From positions 311,133,118 through 311,197,117 of the forward strand of contig NC_081408.1 of NCBI RefSeq assembly GCF_030272615.1: DNA of 64,000 nucleotides, given 5' to 3'. The DNA is from Cryptomeria japonica (lineage: Eukaryota > Streptophyta > Pinopsida > Cupressales > Cupressaceae). A program made the position numbers and the translations under genes. How positions within the stretch are numbered: the first letter of the stretch is position 1; every line of letters starts with the position of its first letter. The notes beneath the pieces are model-generated. The model saw only the letters and a list, made by a program, of their open reading frames with translations, made no database searches and had not been told where the DNA came from. Shown piece by piece: positions 35,186 through 47,342 of this stretch.

Positions 35186-36769
35186 TGTAGAGCACAATAT
35201 ATCACTGAGAGTGAGGGTGAATTAGTGATTATAAACAATTTCAAACAATGTGTGAAACCGGTAGTATAATAAAAGCACTAACAAGAAATCACACACAAGA
35301 GAACATCACATAACACCAGATATATGAGGAAAACACAATGTAGGGAAAACCTCGGTGAGAAATGCTGCTAGAGATCTATTGGTCCAATCCAGCCTCATAG
35401 TGAAATAACAGTTTTACAATGTTTAGGGAACCAAACCAAGGAGCATCAACCCCTAGCAATTTATGGGCACCTACCCAAAGGATCACCAACCCCTATTCTA
35501 TTATGAGCACCAACTCAAGAAGCACAAACCCCTGCACCAAGAACCCACTCAATGAAATACAATGAGATATAAAATCAATACAATGATAAACACTTGGTTA
35601 CAAATGAGTTTTGTAACACCTGGAAACTATTCACTCTGTCAGTTAAACTCTTATTTGTCACACTACTTCTTTTCTACTGGTCTTATTTTCTTACTTTTTG
35701 AACCCTCTACAACTCAGTTTCAGCCTTGCTAGATCTTCTCTAAAACTCACTCTACTCTCCTTCACTCTCTTCTGCTATCTTACTATTTCAGACACTATCA
35801 GCTTAATAGACTGCTATACTTTGTAATAGTTTATCGGTTAGCTTAACCCTTGATGGTTAAATCTTCCTTACCAGTTCTTCTCCAACACTAAGTCACTTCA
35901 ATATTTTCTATCTCACTCAAAATGATCAAATTTTGCCTCCCAGAGATTTACTATATCATAAATCTCTCATAAAGAATCACCTCTCAACCTCCTTAAGTTT
36001 TTGATCTGCATATTTATACATATTCTTTCCTGCCAAAACAAAAGAACTCAAACTTCACATGGTTAGGATTTTCTTCACTGACCTTAATCCATATCAAATC
36101 GGATCTCATCTTTCTAGAATTGACAACCTACAATAATACAACAAAAAGCTCTGCCCTCTTTTTATTCTTCCTATGAACATTTACTATATTTAGCAAACTC
36201 GACTTTGTTCATCAGTCTTGATTTGTCGATCACAATAAATGATCTAATAGTTTCCTTCTCTAGATCAATAAGTCAATTAGATATCCTTCTTTGATGATAA
36301 TGTTAAAGAATAAAATCTTTGCCCTTCGATCTATTTTGAGCCGCAATCATCTGCAACTAATCCGTTATTTTTGCAATCAACATTTAATACGGACATAGTT
36401 GGCAACTACCTCACTGGCACACCATTCACCTACCATTGCACATTTGCCACTTGGAGTCCATGTGACATCTCTATCAACATCCATCTCACTTGATTGTGTT
36501 GGTTCAAACTCAGTCACCGACTGAACATGCTACCGATATACACTAACCGATTAACCTTCATATCCTGCACTTCACTATTCTGTTGGTTAGGTCATGTTAT
36601 ATTGGACTGCATTTACTGGGTTTTCTTTCTTATCAGTTGACAAACTTACTAGTTGACATCTCATACCAGTTGACATCAACATGCCAATAATCTCCAATGG
36701 CGGTAACAATATCTTGCATATCAGTTGACATAATTACTAGTTGACATCAGTGACAATACAATACCAATA
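35186..36769 (-). repeat. 3' LTR of D
   Basis: This 1584-bp LTR is AT-rich and non-coding. Its left end, TGTAGAGCACAATATATCACTG on the plus strand, matches the 5' copy at 53456, and its right end on the minus strand is TATTGGTATTGTATTG, a changed TGTTGG-type start. Divergence from the 5' copy is obvious by eye, so D is old. Confidence 0.9.
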
Positions 36770-37326
36770 ATCTCCCCATTTGGCATTGATGTCAACACCC
36801 ATATTATTGGGTTAACTTCTGCAACTTGGGCTCACAATATGCACTATCTCCAACTCTGGTTCTTTCTCCAACTATGAACTTTCTCCCCCTTTGACAACAA
36901 TGATAAAGGGCCAGGACAACTTTCTGAGGTCTCCCCCTTTGCAGGTAATTTTGAGGCTAGACTACTTTTCCCTTTCACCTTGTAGTCCAATTTTTATGAA
37001 GTATAAATTGAATAGACAATGAAAAACAACCACAAACATGCACTAATGAGCACATTCTCCCTGGTGAAGTTACTCTCTCAGTCAAGCTGATTGTGACTTT
37101 GATAGATAGACAAATTGAATAGACAATTTTCCAAAGTCCCAAACCTGATTTCCTTTTTAATACTAAAAATTATGTTAGACCTGTGAATTGAAGAGACACC
37201 TAACATAACTATGAAAATCAAAAACAAGTTGGGGATGCGTATTCTCCCCATGAGTACAACATATGGTCCAAGAGTTAATAATGTATGGCTATGAACTCCC
37301 CCTAAACCACAAATCTCTATACACAT
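36770..37326 (-). other. D polypurine tract and 3' untranslated region
   Basis: On the minus strand CAAATGGGGAGAT abuts the 3' LTR (36770-36782). A second PPT-like motif (plus strand CTCCCCCTTTGACAACAATG, 36883-36902) lies about 115 bases further in. No gene is present before the RNase H stop at 37327. Confidence 0.75.
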
Positions 37327-39113
37327 TTAAGTGCATAAAGTTGGTGAGAAAACTCGTAACCTATGTCTTAGATATTTAAATATGTTTACCGGTAGAGGTT
37401 TTGTGAAGATATCAGCAACTTGTTCACTTGTAAGAACATATTCTACCTTCACTTCTTGATTTGTGACCTTCTCTTTGAGAAAGTGGTGTTTGATAGCAAT
37501 GTGCTTTATCCTTGAGTGCATAACTGGATTCTTTGAAATGTTAATTTCACTTGAGTTATCATATCGAATTGAAATAGGGTTAGATATTTCTATCTGAATG
37601 ACCTTGAGATTTTGCTTCATCCATAACACCCAAAGACAACATGTAGCAGCAGCAATATATTCTACCTTGATAGTAGATAAGGAGACTGAATCCTTCTTCT
37701 TATTGTGCCATGAAACTAACCAGTCACCTAAAAAAGAATGCACCACTGCTTGTGCTTTTCTAGTCATCAATACAACCTACCCAATCAGCATCAGTGTAGG
37801 CTTGTAAAGTGAAATCTCCTTGCTTTGGATACCATAAGCCATAATTAAGTGTTCCTTGTAGGTACCTGAAGATTCTTCTAACTGCATTCTCATGTGACTG
37901 TTTAGGTGCATCTTGAAATCTTGCCACCATACAAATTGTCTGCACTATATCTAGTCTTGAGGCAGTAAGCTATAATAGACTACCAATCATGGATCTATAT
38001 AGGGTCTGATCCACTTTCAGTGACTCATCAACTTTGCTCAACTTGCATCCGATCACCATGGGGGTACCTACCGGTTTGTTGTCTTCCATCTGAAACTTCT
38101 TCAACATATCTCTGCATACTTGGTTTGAGAGATAAATATTCCTTTATCTTGTTGTGAAATTTGCAAACCAAGAAAATATGATAGCTCTCCAAGCATTGAC
38201 ATCTCAAACTCTGATTGCATCTAATCAGCAAACTCTTTACACAAGATATCCTTGTTGCCTCCAAATATTATATCATCCACATATACAACAATAATCAAGT
38301 GATTTCCATATGCTTTGATGTACAGATTACTATATACACTTCCCTTTATGAAACCTTTCTCCTTAATATACTTATCCAACCTTGAATACCATGCTCTTGG
38401 AGCCTGCTTTAAACCATACAAATTTTTCTTCAACTGACATACGAAAGTTTCATCATCATGCAGCAGAAAACCTTTCGGTTGTTCTATGTAGACTTATTCT
38501 TCCAAATTACCATTCAAGAAAGAAGACTTGATGTCCATTTGACATACCTTGTATCCTTTGAAGTTAGAGCTAAGAACATTCTAATAGCCTCAAGTCTTGC
38601 AACCGGTGCAAATGTTTCTTCAAAATCATTTCTTTCTACTTGAGAAAACCCTTTGCACCCTAACCTTGCATTATGCTTGACAATCTTACCTTCTTCATTC
38701 ATCTTGTTCTGATAGACCCATTTAGTACCTATGACATTGTTATTTTCTGGTCTAGGAACTAATTCCCAAGTCTTGTTCTTTTCAATCTATTGCAGCTCTT
38801 CCTCCATTTCATCCATCCATTTCTCACTTTTGTTAGCCTCATTGAATGTTTTGGGTTCCATTTCAGTCATGAGGCAGAAATTCACTTGTTCATTGTTCCA
38901 TGCAAGTATTCTTCTTTTTTGTACACCGTCACTTTTATTTCCTATAATCTTCTCTTTCAGGTGATTTTTCTGCACATATCTATTAGGGGTCTTGCTGGGT
39001 GCTTTTCCTAGTTCATTTTCTGACTGAACTTCATCTTCATCACATGAATCATCATACTGGTTTACATGTTCTTGTTTTCCTTTATGCAAATCTTGATCAA
39101 CTCTTACATGCAC
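37327..39113 (-). pseudogene. D reverse transcriptase and RNase H
   Basis: From the right, the RT entry is a linker ending ANKSEKWMDEMEEELQ (38787-39113), then [39 protein letters not shown], and the active site VVYVDDIIFGG (about 38270). RNase H has AYTDADWVGCIDD (37760-37945), SLSTIKVEYIAAA, IRYDNSSEIN and the usual copia tail VADIFTKPLP before the stop at 37327. The YVDD residues are intact. Frameshifts near 38514, 38221 and 37770 break it. Confidence 0.9.
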
Positions 39114-39355
39114 ACTTTCAATGACTCTTCATAGTCTTTTATTGTAGCATTTGTAGGATTTTCTATGAGTAGAATAACCCAAGAAGATGCCTTCAACACT
39201 CCTAGAATCAAAACCACCTAAACTATCTTAATCTCTCTTGATGGAGCGTTTACTTCCAAACACTTTCAAATATTTAATTGATGGCTTCCGGTCATACCAC
39301 ATTTCATAAGGTGTCATTCTGCCATTTGTTCTCAGCTGAACCGGTTCAATGTATA
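39114..39355 (-). pseudogene. D integrase, C-terminal part (left of K)
   Basis: Continues the D integrase after insertion K with RTNGRMTPYEMWYDRKPS and LKVFGSKRS, the conserved copia segment that follows the catalytic core, and then FLGYS. The frame joins the part right of K exactly when K and one copy of its target duplication are discounted. Confidence 0.8.
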
Positions 39356-42300
39356 TGTTGTTCTCCATTTTGAAAACTTATGTTTCTTCTCTTTACAAGT
39401 GAAAATTACTACCTCTATGTGGCAATGGAAGAGAACAACAAAAGTTTGAAATAAAGACAACAATACGAGGTTCTAGAATTAGGAAACATCCTAAACTTCA
39501 AGCTTATAAAGGCTTGGGCAAGTGAACCCTTTTAAAGACTATTTTCTCACAAAAATAGTAAATGGTTTGCAGAAAACTAGTGTAAATTCCTGCAAACTTT
39601 CCTTACTGACTAGTACAACTAATCTAAATGGAAAATTGATTTTCCTATTTAAAAAAGGATCACAAAATGCAACAAAAACCAATAGATAAACCAGTGCCTT
39701 ATCCAAGCAACAGAGTCATCTACAATAGACTGCAACTTGACAAGAGAAACTAGTACACAAATCATAAGTTCCTGATCTATCAACTCTAAATATGCCTCAC
39801 ATACACAGAGTCCTAATCTGCACCAGATTTCATCATCAAATCCACACTAGAAATACTGATATCAATGACTTTGTTCAAAGTATATTTATATTTTTCTCCT
39901 TAAGAAAAATACTCAAAACAACATCATTAGATGCCTAGCAAATCATTCAAATAGGCAATCCTTGATTACTTAAACAGAATGAATACTAGTACAATGACAT
40001 AGAGACAATACAAATCTAAATTTAAATTCTCTGGACTATATATTTTATTCCTCTATCAGAAGGTTACAAGTACATCATATTTGATTCAGAAATTGCTAAG
40101 ACAAAGGCCTGTATTAAGTTTCCCAGAGTTTAGCTACAAAAAATTGGGTGCCTTTTCTAGGTAGCCTTGGTATCCTTTTATAGAAATCAAGATGCAACAA
40201 GCTTCAGACTACCTAGAAGAAAAATCTTACCCTCACAGTCACTTATTGTAAAAGTTATATTTATGTGCCATTGCAGTTGAGGGAGATATCTAACATTCTT
40301 TCTGGGATGCGTGCTTCATTAATTTACTGGGCATTCATTTGGAAAATGGCTGAAAGGGTCATTTCCTATTACCCAAAATCGGATACAACCACCGTCAGCT
40401 TCATAAAGCTGGTGGATCATCTTGTGCCAAAGTATTGATGAGTTCTTATCTAAAAAATAAACACAAAGCCGCGAACCATTATGTCCTTCGCAGATATCCT
40501 TGCAGATCTCCCTGGATACCTCTCACCAACCCTTTTTCACCTTGAAGAAATGTCAAATATAACTTGCACAGCTCTACTGCTATTTCTTTTGAATATTTAA
40601 ATTTTATTTGGCACCAACAGATAAGGAGGTCTTCTTTCTAAGAAACTTTTATTTAGTCACCATGTCATGGCCTTTAAGGTTCGAATGTGTTTCCATTGTG
40701 GTATAGAGACAACCATCTGATCATGGGAAACTAACACGCCCTTTAACTTTTTTTAGTAATCCGCTTAGAAATGGGCCCTACCACTTGGTCTCTAGTTGTT
40801 AAAAACTTAACAGCTACCTCTAGTTTTCCACCGTAACCACTTACCTTAACTACTGGCATTAACCGTTGTCACACTTGACCTACAGAAAATCATCACTTTC
40901 TATCTGAAAAATAACTTCTAAGATCCCAAGGTCACTGCCCCAAAAATACTTGTTTTGGGCTACACTTGACTACAGAATTAGATTCCTTGGATCGAGAGAT
41001 TTCCAACGATATATGACAAATCCATATTTGGGCAAAAATTCAACCCTCAGCCATCAATCCCTCTACAAGTCAGTCATTTAAGCTTTTGCCTTTTCACCAC
41101 AGTCTGAAACTATATTTTAACCTGACTTTCCCATGCAGGTTTTGGCCACATATCACCTCCTGGTTCGCTCGTAAGTCCCTTTGGACTCCACCTGTCTTAC
41201 CACCTCACCAGTCGCCAAGTCACAACCATTAACATTCGAGAACCTCCATCTTGTGATATGGCAAAAACCGTAGATCTTCCTTGAACTTGCTTATTCTTTA
41301 CTTCCTCCAAATTGTTCTTCCTATGAGTCCCACTGCTTAGTTGCCAAGTCATGCTTCTTAGCCATCGAGCATCTTTCCATCGTGACATGGCAACCACCAT
41401 CAGATCATTCATCCAACTGTCAGATCCCTATTGACATGCCCACCGATTAATTCACCTGGGCTACTCTCTCCTCTAGTGGGCCTGCCATGTGTCACTTCTT
41501 GGTTTGCTTCGAGCCCACCTAGACTGCCACCATAACTGCCATGTCATCAATTGCCATGTCACAGGGGATAACCATCATGCACCTTTGCATAGCGGTATAG
41601 CGACAACCGTTAGATTGGCACAAACCTTCTCGGTCTTTACCTCTTCATCCATCCATACTACGTGTTAGTTTATGACTGGCCACCGGATCTACTTGAGCAT
41701 GGCCTCATTCACCACCTCAGCACCGCTAGACCCATCACCTGTTCTGGTTTGTTAGGCCTCAGTCTTTTAGCCAAACCTCCCCTTCGGCAAGTTGCTTTCA
41801 TTTTTTATTGAAACCTTAGTTTCATCAATACCTTTTATGTCGATGAAACTGATCCCTTCAGTGAGTCCCTATAATGATCCATCGAAGCCAAGGTCTCATC
41901 GATGTTCATTTTGATGACACGCCACCTATCTTCCTCATGTTATCACTGGACCTTCCACCTCAGCAGCTGTGTGTCACCACGTGGCACCTCATGATTTGCT
42001 CAGAGTCCACCTCGGTGCCACCTATCTTGAGGGTATTCATTCTGGGCACTTCACAACCATGGTATAGCGACAATCATGGTTAGCCCTAGAATTTCACCCC
42101 ACCATTGATCTGCCTTAGATCTACCATTGGGTTTTAGCGATCTGCTCAATCATTAGCCTCTCCTGAGTAGCTCTCTCTTGTGCCACAACGTTACCACATG
42201 TCCACCACTTGTCTTCCACCTCATCAGTCACCAAGTCACGGCTATTAATAGTCGAGCACTCTCACATTGTGGTATAGTGATGACCATTCGATTGGATCAA

Positions 42301-43526
42301 ACCCGCTTGATCCTTAACTTGAATCACTCACCTCTTTTCGGCATGTTCTTAGTCGCCAAGTCGCGATGATAACTTGGCAGGCATCTTTTCATCATGATAT
42401 AGTGACCACCGTCAGATCTTTTGCATCACCATCCGATGTTGCCTAATCTACCCGACTGTTAACCATGGCTGATCTGCTTCCTTCTATCGCGTGTCACCAT
42501 GTGGCATTCCCTGATTCGTTTATGAGATCTACCTGGGCACCACCTGCCATGCGTCAACCTCTGGTTTGCCACCTGATCCACCTGTGGCCTCATCCGCCAC
42601 ATCAGCACCATTAGACCCACTATTTCACTTTGTTTTGTTCAGCATCATTCTTTCGGCCAAACTTCCTCTTCGGCAAGCTGTTCATATGTCTCATCGAAAC
42701 CACAGTTTCATTGATGCCCTTATTTTATCAGCGGGACCATCTGATATTTCTTTGATGTGCCTTTGTCGATGGAAATGAGCTTTCGGTGAAACTATTTAGA
42801 GGGTCATCATGGCCAAGGTCTTCTCAGTATTCATGTCTGATGACATGCCACCTATCTACCACGTGGCACTCCTTGATTGGCTCTGGGGTCCTTATCCTGA
42901 CACCTTACCATGACCTCCACTAACTGCTCGAATGAACCTCTTCATAACTATCTGCCTTAACTAGTTGCACTAACTATCAGCCATAGTTCACCACTAGTGG
43001 TTTGTCACCAAGTCACAGGTAATAACCATCGAGTACTTTTATGTTTTGATATAATGATAGTCGCAAGATCTAACGAAACTTGCTCGATCTTTAGGATACC
43101 CTATAGATACATAAGAAAAGACATAGGACCTAGGAAAAATTAAAATTTTATCAGAACTCACCTAGGCCTAGACTTAAAAGGGGGCCCCTCTTGATGACGC
43201 ATAGACCCTTCCACTTAAGTGGAAAAAGGCAACGAGCAAAGACCTTTAATCAAAAGAAAGGGACATTTTGAACCTTGAACCTTGAACCAATTTGCAAATG
43301 GTTCAAAACTGACATAACGCATTCTCACTTGCTTATTAAAAAAACATTACAAAGCCACGACTCATGCAAGAGAAATGGTTGAACCTTGAACCTTGAACCA
43401 ATTACATTCAAGGGTTCAAGTTCAATATGAATTACAATAATGCGCTACAAAGGTTTAATTTTTTTTTTAAACGTTTTCATGAAAAAGGAAAAACCCTAAA
43501 CCCTCAAGATTTTATAGGTCTCAGCA
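39356..43526. mobile_element. K: 4.17-kb non-coding TG...CA element inside D integrase
   Basis: K begins TGTTGTTCTCC and ends GTCTCAGCA. Flanking 5-mers are GTATA (39351-39355) and GTATG (43527-43531), a target duplication with one change. It has no open frame with recognisable motifs on either strand. It looks like a very long solo LTR or a large non-autonomous LTR derivative. Its right half carries about seven degenerate copies of a 65-70-bp repeat and several CACGTG-type boxes. Orientation is not determined. Confidence 0.7.
41211..43080. repeat. Diverged 65-70-bp repeats with G-box-like motifs in K
   Basis: Units share the pattern GCCAAGTCAC...ATTAAC..TCGAGCA...TGATATGGCRACCACC and occur at about 41211-41277, 41341-41406, 41551-41616, 42021-42082 (partial), 42227-42295, 42350-42420 and 43004-43072. 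Between them a second motif around CACCACGTGGCA recurs (41977-41988 and 42857-42868, with a variant CACCATGTGGCA at 42495-42506). CCACGTGG is a perfect palindrome that plant bZIP/bHLH factors bind. Confidence 0.65.
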
Positions 43527-43531
43527 GTATG

Positions 43532-44176
43532 TACTGCTTCCTTCCACTACATATCCGGTATGTTTTCCTCATTCAACATAGTTCTTGGCATCTCCTTGAC
43601 AGTTCAGTTTTTCCTTTCTACAACACCATTTTGTTGAGGTGTTCTTGGGGTTGAATATTGTCTTCTGATTCCATGCCTCTCACAGTATTCTACAAACTCA
43701 TTTGATGTGAACTCACCACCCCTGTTTGATCTCAAACACTTCATCTTGCATCCACTTTCCCTCTCAACAATCTTCTGAAAGATTTTGAACCTCTCATAAG
43801 CTTTTGATTTGTCATGTAGAAAAGTGACCCATGCCATTCTTGAGAAATCATCAATGAACAACATGATGTATCTCTCATCAGCTAAAGCTCTTATTTTGGT
43901 TGGACCACACAGATCTATATGCACAAGTTGGAAGGGCCTTGAGGTATTATGTTCTTTGATCTTGAAGGTTACCTTTGCTTGCTTTCCTCTTAGACATTCA
44001 TCACAAAAAGTACTTGCCAGTTTGATAATTGGTGGTATATGCCTCACATATCCTTTCTTTCTTACTTTGACCAAATTATAAAAATTTATATGGCCTAATC
44101 TTTTGTGCCACAACCATCTCTCATCTACTTGTCCCATCATGCATTGGGACTCAAAGTATTCCTTCAGATTATACAC
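43532..44176 (-). pseudogene. D integrase, N-terminal and core part
   Basis: The zinc-finger pair is WLWHKRLGHINFYN and CDECLRGKQA. The catalytic core has VHIDLCGPTK with the first Asp present. The second Asp is Asn (LRSNRGGEF). The Glu is kept in GVVERKN at the end of the open frame (43604). Reading continues towards 43532 through a stop and is then cut by element K. With the second catalytic Asp lost, this copy could not integrate. Confidence 0.9.
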
Positions 44177-44233
44177 ATTTCTATATGTTCTGTTGCCTTA
44201 TGCAGCAATCTATCTGGTACTATCCTTCCTTAT

Positions 44234-45929
44234 CTAACAACCGGTAGAGTTAAATGTGAATTTGTATCCTTTAACACACATTTGACTCACACTTAGAAAA
44301 TTATGATTTAGTCCTTCCACATAGTATACATCATGTGCTTTTAATTTTCCATCTATGTTTAGAGTATCTTTGCCTTTTATCTTGGTGGAAGAGTTGTCTC
44401 TGAACCTCATTGGACCTCCATTCCAATCATCAAACTTGATGAACTTCTTTTTGTCTCTAGTCATGTGATTGGAACATCCATTGTCTAAAACCCATAAATT
44501 TCTTCTTTCTACATGCAGGGCATTCTGCACAATTAGACTTGATTCTTCTTTATTCTTATCCTTCTCAACCCAAACTGGGTTGGATTCCTTCTTCTTGTTA
44601 GTTGCAATTTTCTGCTCTGGTTTTTCTTCTAGTTTCTGATTTGATACTAACTTCTTTTGCTTAGAAGTCCTGAGTTTGCAATGCTTTGCAATGTGGCCAA
44701 CATTTTGATAATGATAACATTTCACATTGATATTGAAAGATGAATTTGAAATACTATTGTAGGACACTGACTGACTTCTCCTACATTCATAACTCTTATG
44801 ACCAAAACCATTACATTGATAACAAGTGACATTCATCTCCCGGAGTGTAGCAAACAATTTTAAGCTTTCAAAACTAGTAGGGGGCTTATGCAACAAACTA
44901 CAATCAGCAATTCTATGACCAAACTTATTACACTAGTAACAGTAACCATGGAATTTGGGTACATACCAATCTTGATGCATTGGACTGGAAAACCTTTGTC
45001 TTATCAGATATTTTCCTCTCATGCTATTGACTTTAGTGAACCCCTCTTCATCAATCTTGAACTTGCCTTTATGGTTTTCATTCTCGTACAGAGAGTTAGC
45101 CTTTTGGTTCACATGCATATTTCTTGTAGCTTCAACATAGGTCTTCTTCTCGGTAGCTTTATTGATAGTAAAGGTTTGTTTTTCTTTACTCTCACTTGAA
45201 GAAATAAATTGTATCTCCTTGGTGGATGTGTCTTTTCTATTTGAACATTTTCCCTCTTCAAATCCTAAACCTCCAGTATCTTTTGAGTTCTTCTACTTAC
45301 TCAACATTTTGTCCAAGGCTTTAGTGTTGCCCTCATATTTGCTTCTCATCTTCAATTCATCTTTTCTCTTTTCAAGCTCCTTTCTGAGGCTTACAATTTC
45401 TTCTTCTAGATTTTGATATTCCTCTTTCTTTATGAAATCAGAGGCTGTAACTTCACATATCCTCTTGGCCTCATCCAACTGGAGTTTCAAATCAAAAATT
45501 GTTTTCTTGGACTCATCCAAGGATTGCCTCAAATGGTCTTGTTCTTTAGAAATAACACACTTAACCTTATTGAGATCTCATCTTGTTTTACTCAACTCCT
45601 CAAGAACACTTATGAGCTCACTTTCCAGGTCCACACCAGCTTCAATGTCTTCATCTTTGTTATCTTCATCGACTAGTTCATCTAGTGCCATAAATAGATT
45701 AGGTTTCCTTTCATCCTCACAATAGTCATTTTCTGAGGCACTTTCTTCATATGTGGCATAATCTTCAAAAGTATTCAGGGCGTTCTACATCTAGTATCTT
45801 CTTCTATCTTATTGGTAGGCATTCTCTTTTTATCCTTACTCGAAGATCTAATGGTGCTTTTTTGCTCCTCTCCAACATTCTCACTATAGGGACATTTTGA
45901 AGAAAAGTGTCCTATTTTACCAGAGTTAA
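44234..45929 (-). pseudogene. D gag C-terminus with zinc knuckles, coiled coil and protease
   Basis: After the E insertion, gag resumes at the end of a first knuckle (GKIGHFSSKCPYSE, about 45880-45920). A Glu/Lys/Leu-rich coiled-coil spacer follows (45293-45532). Three further knuckles are a broken one near 44910-44955 (a TAG replaces one residue), CYQCNGFGHKSYEC (about 44790-44830), and CYHYQNVGHIAKHC with one Cys changed to Tyr. Protease follows with WVLDNGCSNHMT, where D-N-G replaces the usual D-S-G. Frames are shifted between blocks. Confidence 0.85.
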
Positions 45930-46991
45930 TGTTAGGTTTCGGAGACAACTGAGAGGGGAGGGTGAATCAATTGTCCAATAAATTCAACCAAAATTAACTT
46001 AACCAAAACTTGATGCTTGATACTGGTAAACCAAACTTTATGCTAGTAGATAGTCTTAACAGTTAATTGCAGTACCAGTAAAGATTAATGCATGAAAGAG
46101 AAAGACAATAACATTGACAACACATAACACAATTATTTGTATGTGGAAACCCTGTAAGGGGAAAAACCACAGTGGGAAGCCTTACCCACAATCAAATGAT
46201 ACTATTGCAGATAGTATATGTTTACAATATAGATTTTGCACATGCAAAAAGGCCAGCTACCTAGAGCTCACTGCTCAAACACAAAATGAGAGTCACACTG
46301 ACTACAATTGAACGATTAAATCCAATGGTAATGTACTGCATAAAATAGCATTTCCATATGTTGGATTCAGTACCGGTGTAGTTCTGATTGCCTTCACAAA
46401 ATCCTTCCTTCAACCTTCAAATGATGTCCGCATGTATAGCTCTACTTATTATCACATATACCTTATTGCAATCCTTTTCGCATTTACAATCCCATCTCCT
46501 TCTGATCTTACAAATAAGATCTTACATATATACCATAACCTAAGACCAATTGAATAGGTCGGCTAACTAAAAGATATTACAATAAAATCAATTATATACA
46601 AATAAATATCTGATGGATGATGTCGGCTCAATGCATTTACAATATTAATAAATCATCTCCATAACATGTTGTGTTGATCTGGAATAGATATGTCTGTCGG
46701 TGCTTATCCTGGACCTATTTGTCAGTAACAACAAATATACAAACCCGAATAAACAATTAACCAAATTGCCAAAACCAAGTGATCAAATAATGTCTTTGAC
46801 ATAACCAAGTAGTCTCCAAGTCATTCCATGTGCCGGTGAACAACATAATCTGCTAGTGAACCAAATACCAATGACTTTGCATAAGTCTTTGACTTGTCAA
46901 TGAACATAACCAAAATCTCCAAGTGCTAATAAGTGTTGACAAGTGTTGACATCAATGACAAAACCATATCAACATATCCGAAATATCAACA
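45930..46991 (-). repeat. 3' LTR of E
   Basis: This 1062-bp LTR reads TGTTAGGTTTCGGAG at its left edge and, on the minus strand, starts TGTTGATATTTCGG at 46991. It is non-coding and matches 51548-52606. Confidence 0.93.
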
Positions 46992-47342
46992 GTCTCCCCC
47001 TTTGGCATTGATGACAACACAAGATGGAAAAACCATCAAAGTGCCAAAATAGAAATGTCAAAAACCAAAAACCAACAATCTCCCAAAGAGATCATTAACC
47101 AGAAATAAAAAATACATAATATCTCTCCCCCTAGGACTAATCTCTCCCAAAAGAAAAAGATAATGTGTTTTTCCATATCAATCTCTCCCCCTTTGACATC
47201 AAATGCGAAAGAAATACAAAACAAATACAAAATACCAACTACTCCCCCTGAGAAGTAGCTCTCCTCATCAAAGCTGAAATAAAAGATTTCTTTGTTAATT
47301 TTGTAGTTGATGACAAACATCAACTGTCTAAGTCTCTACTGG
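46992..47342 (-). other. E polypurine tract and 3' untranslated region
   Basis: The minus-strand polypurine tract AAAGGGGGAGAC abuts the LTR at 46992-47003. A second motif, TTGATGTCAAAGGGGGAG on the minus strand, is at about 47184-47201. A short overlapping open frame (47036-47323) has no domain and is not called. Confidence 0.75.

Noticed and set aside
43427-45725. Plus-strand open frames over the D gag and integrase region
   Set aside because: They are complements of recognisable minus-strand copia coding sequence and show no motifs of their own.
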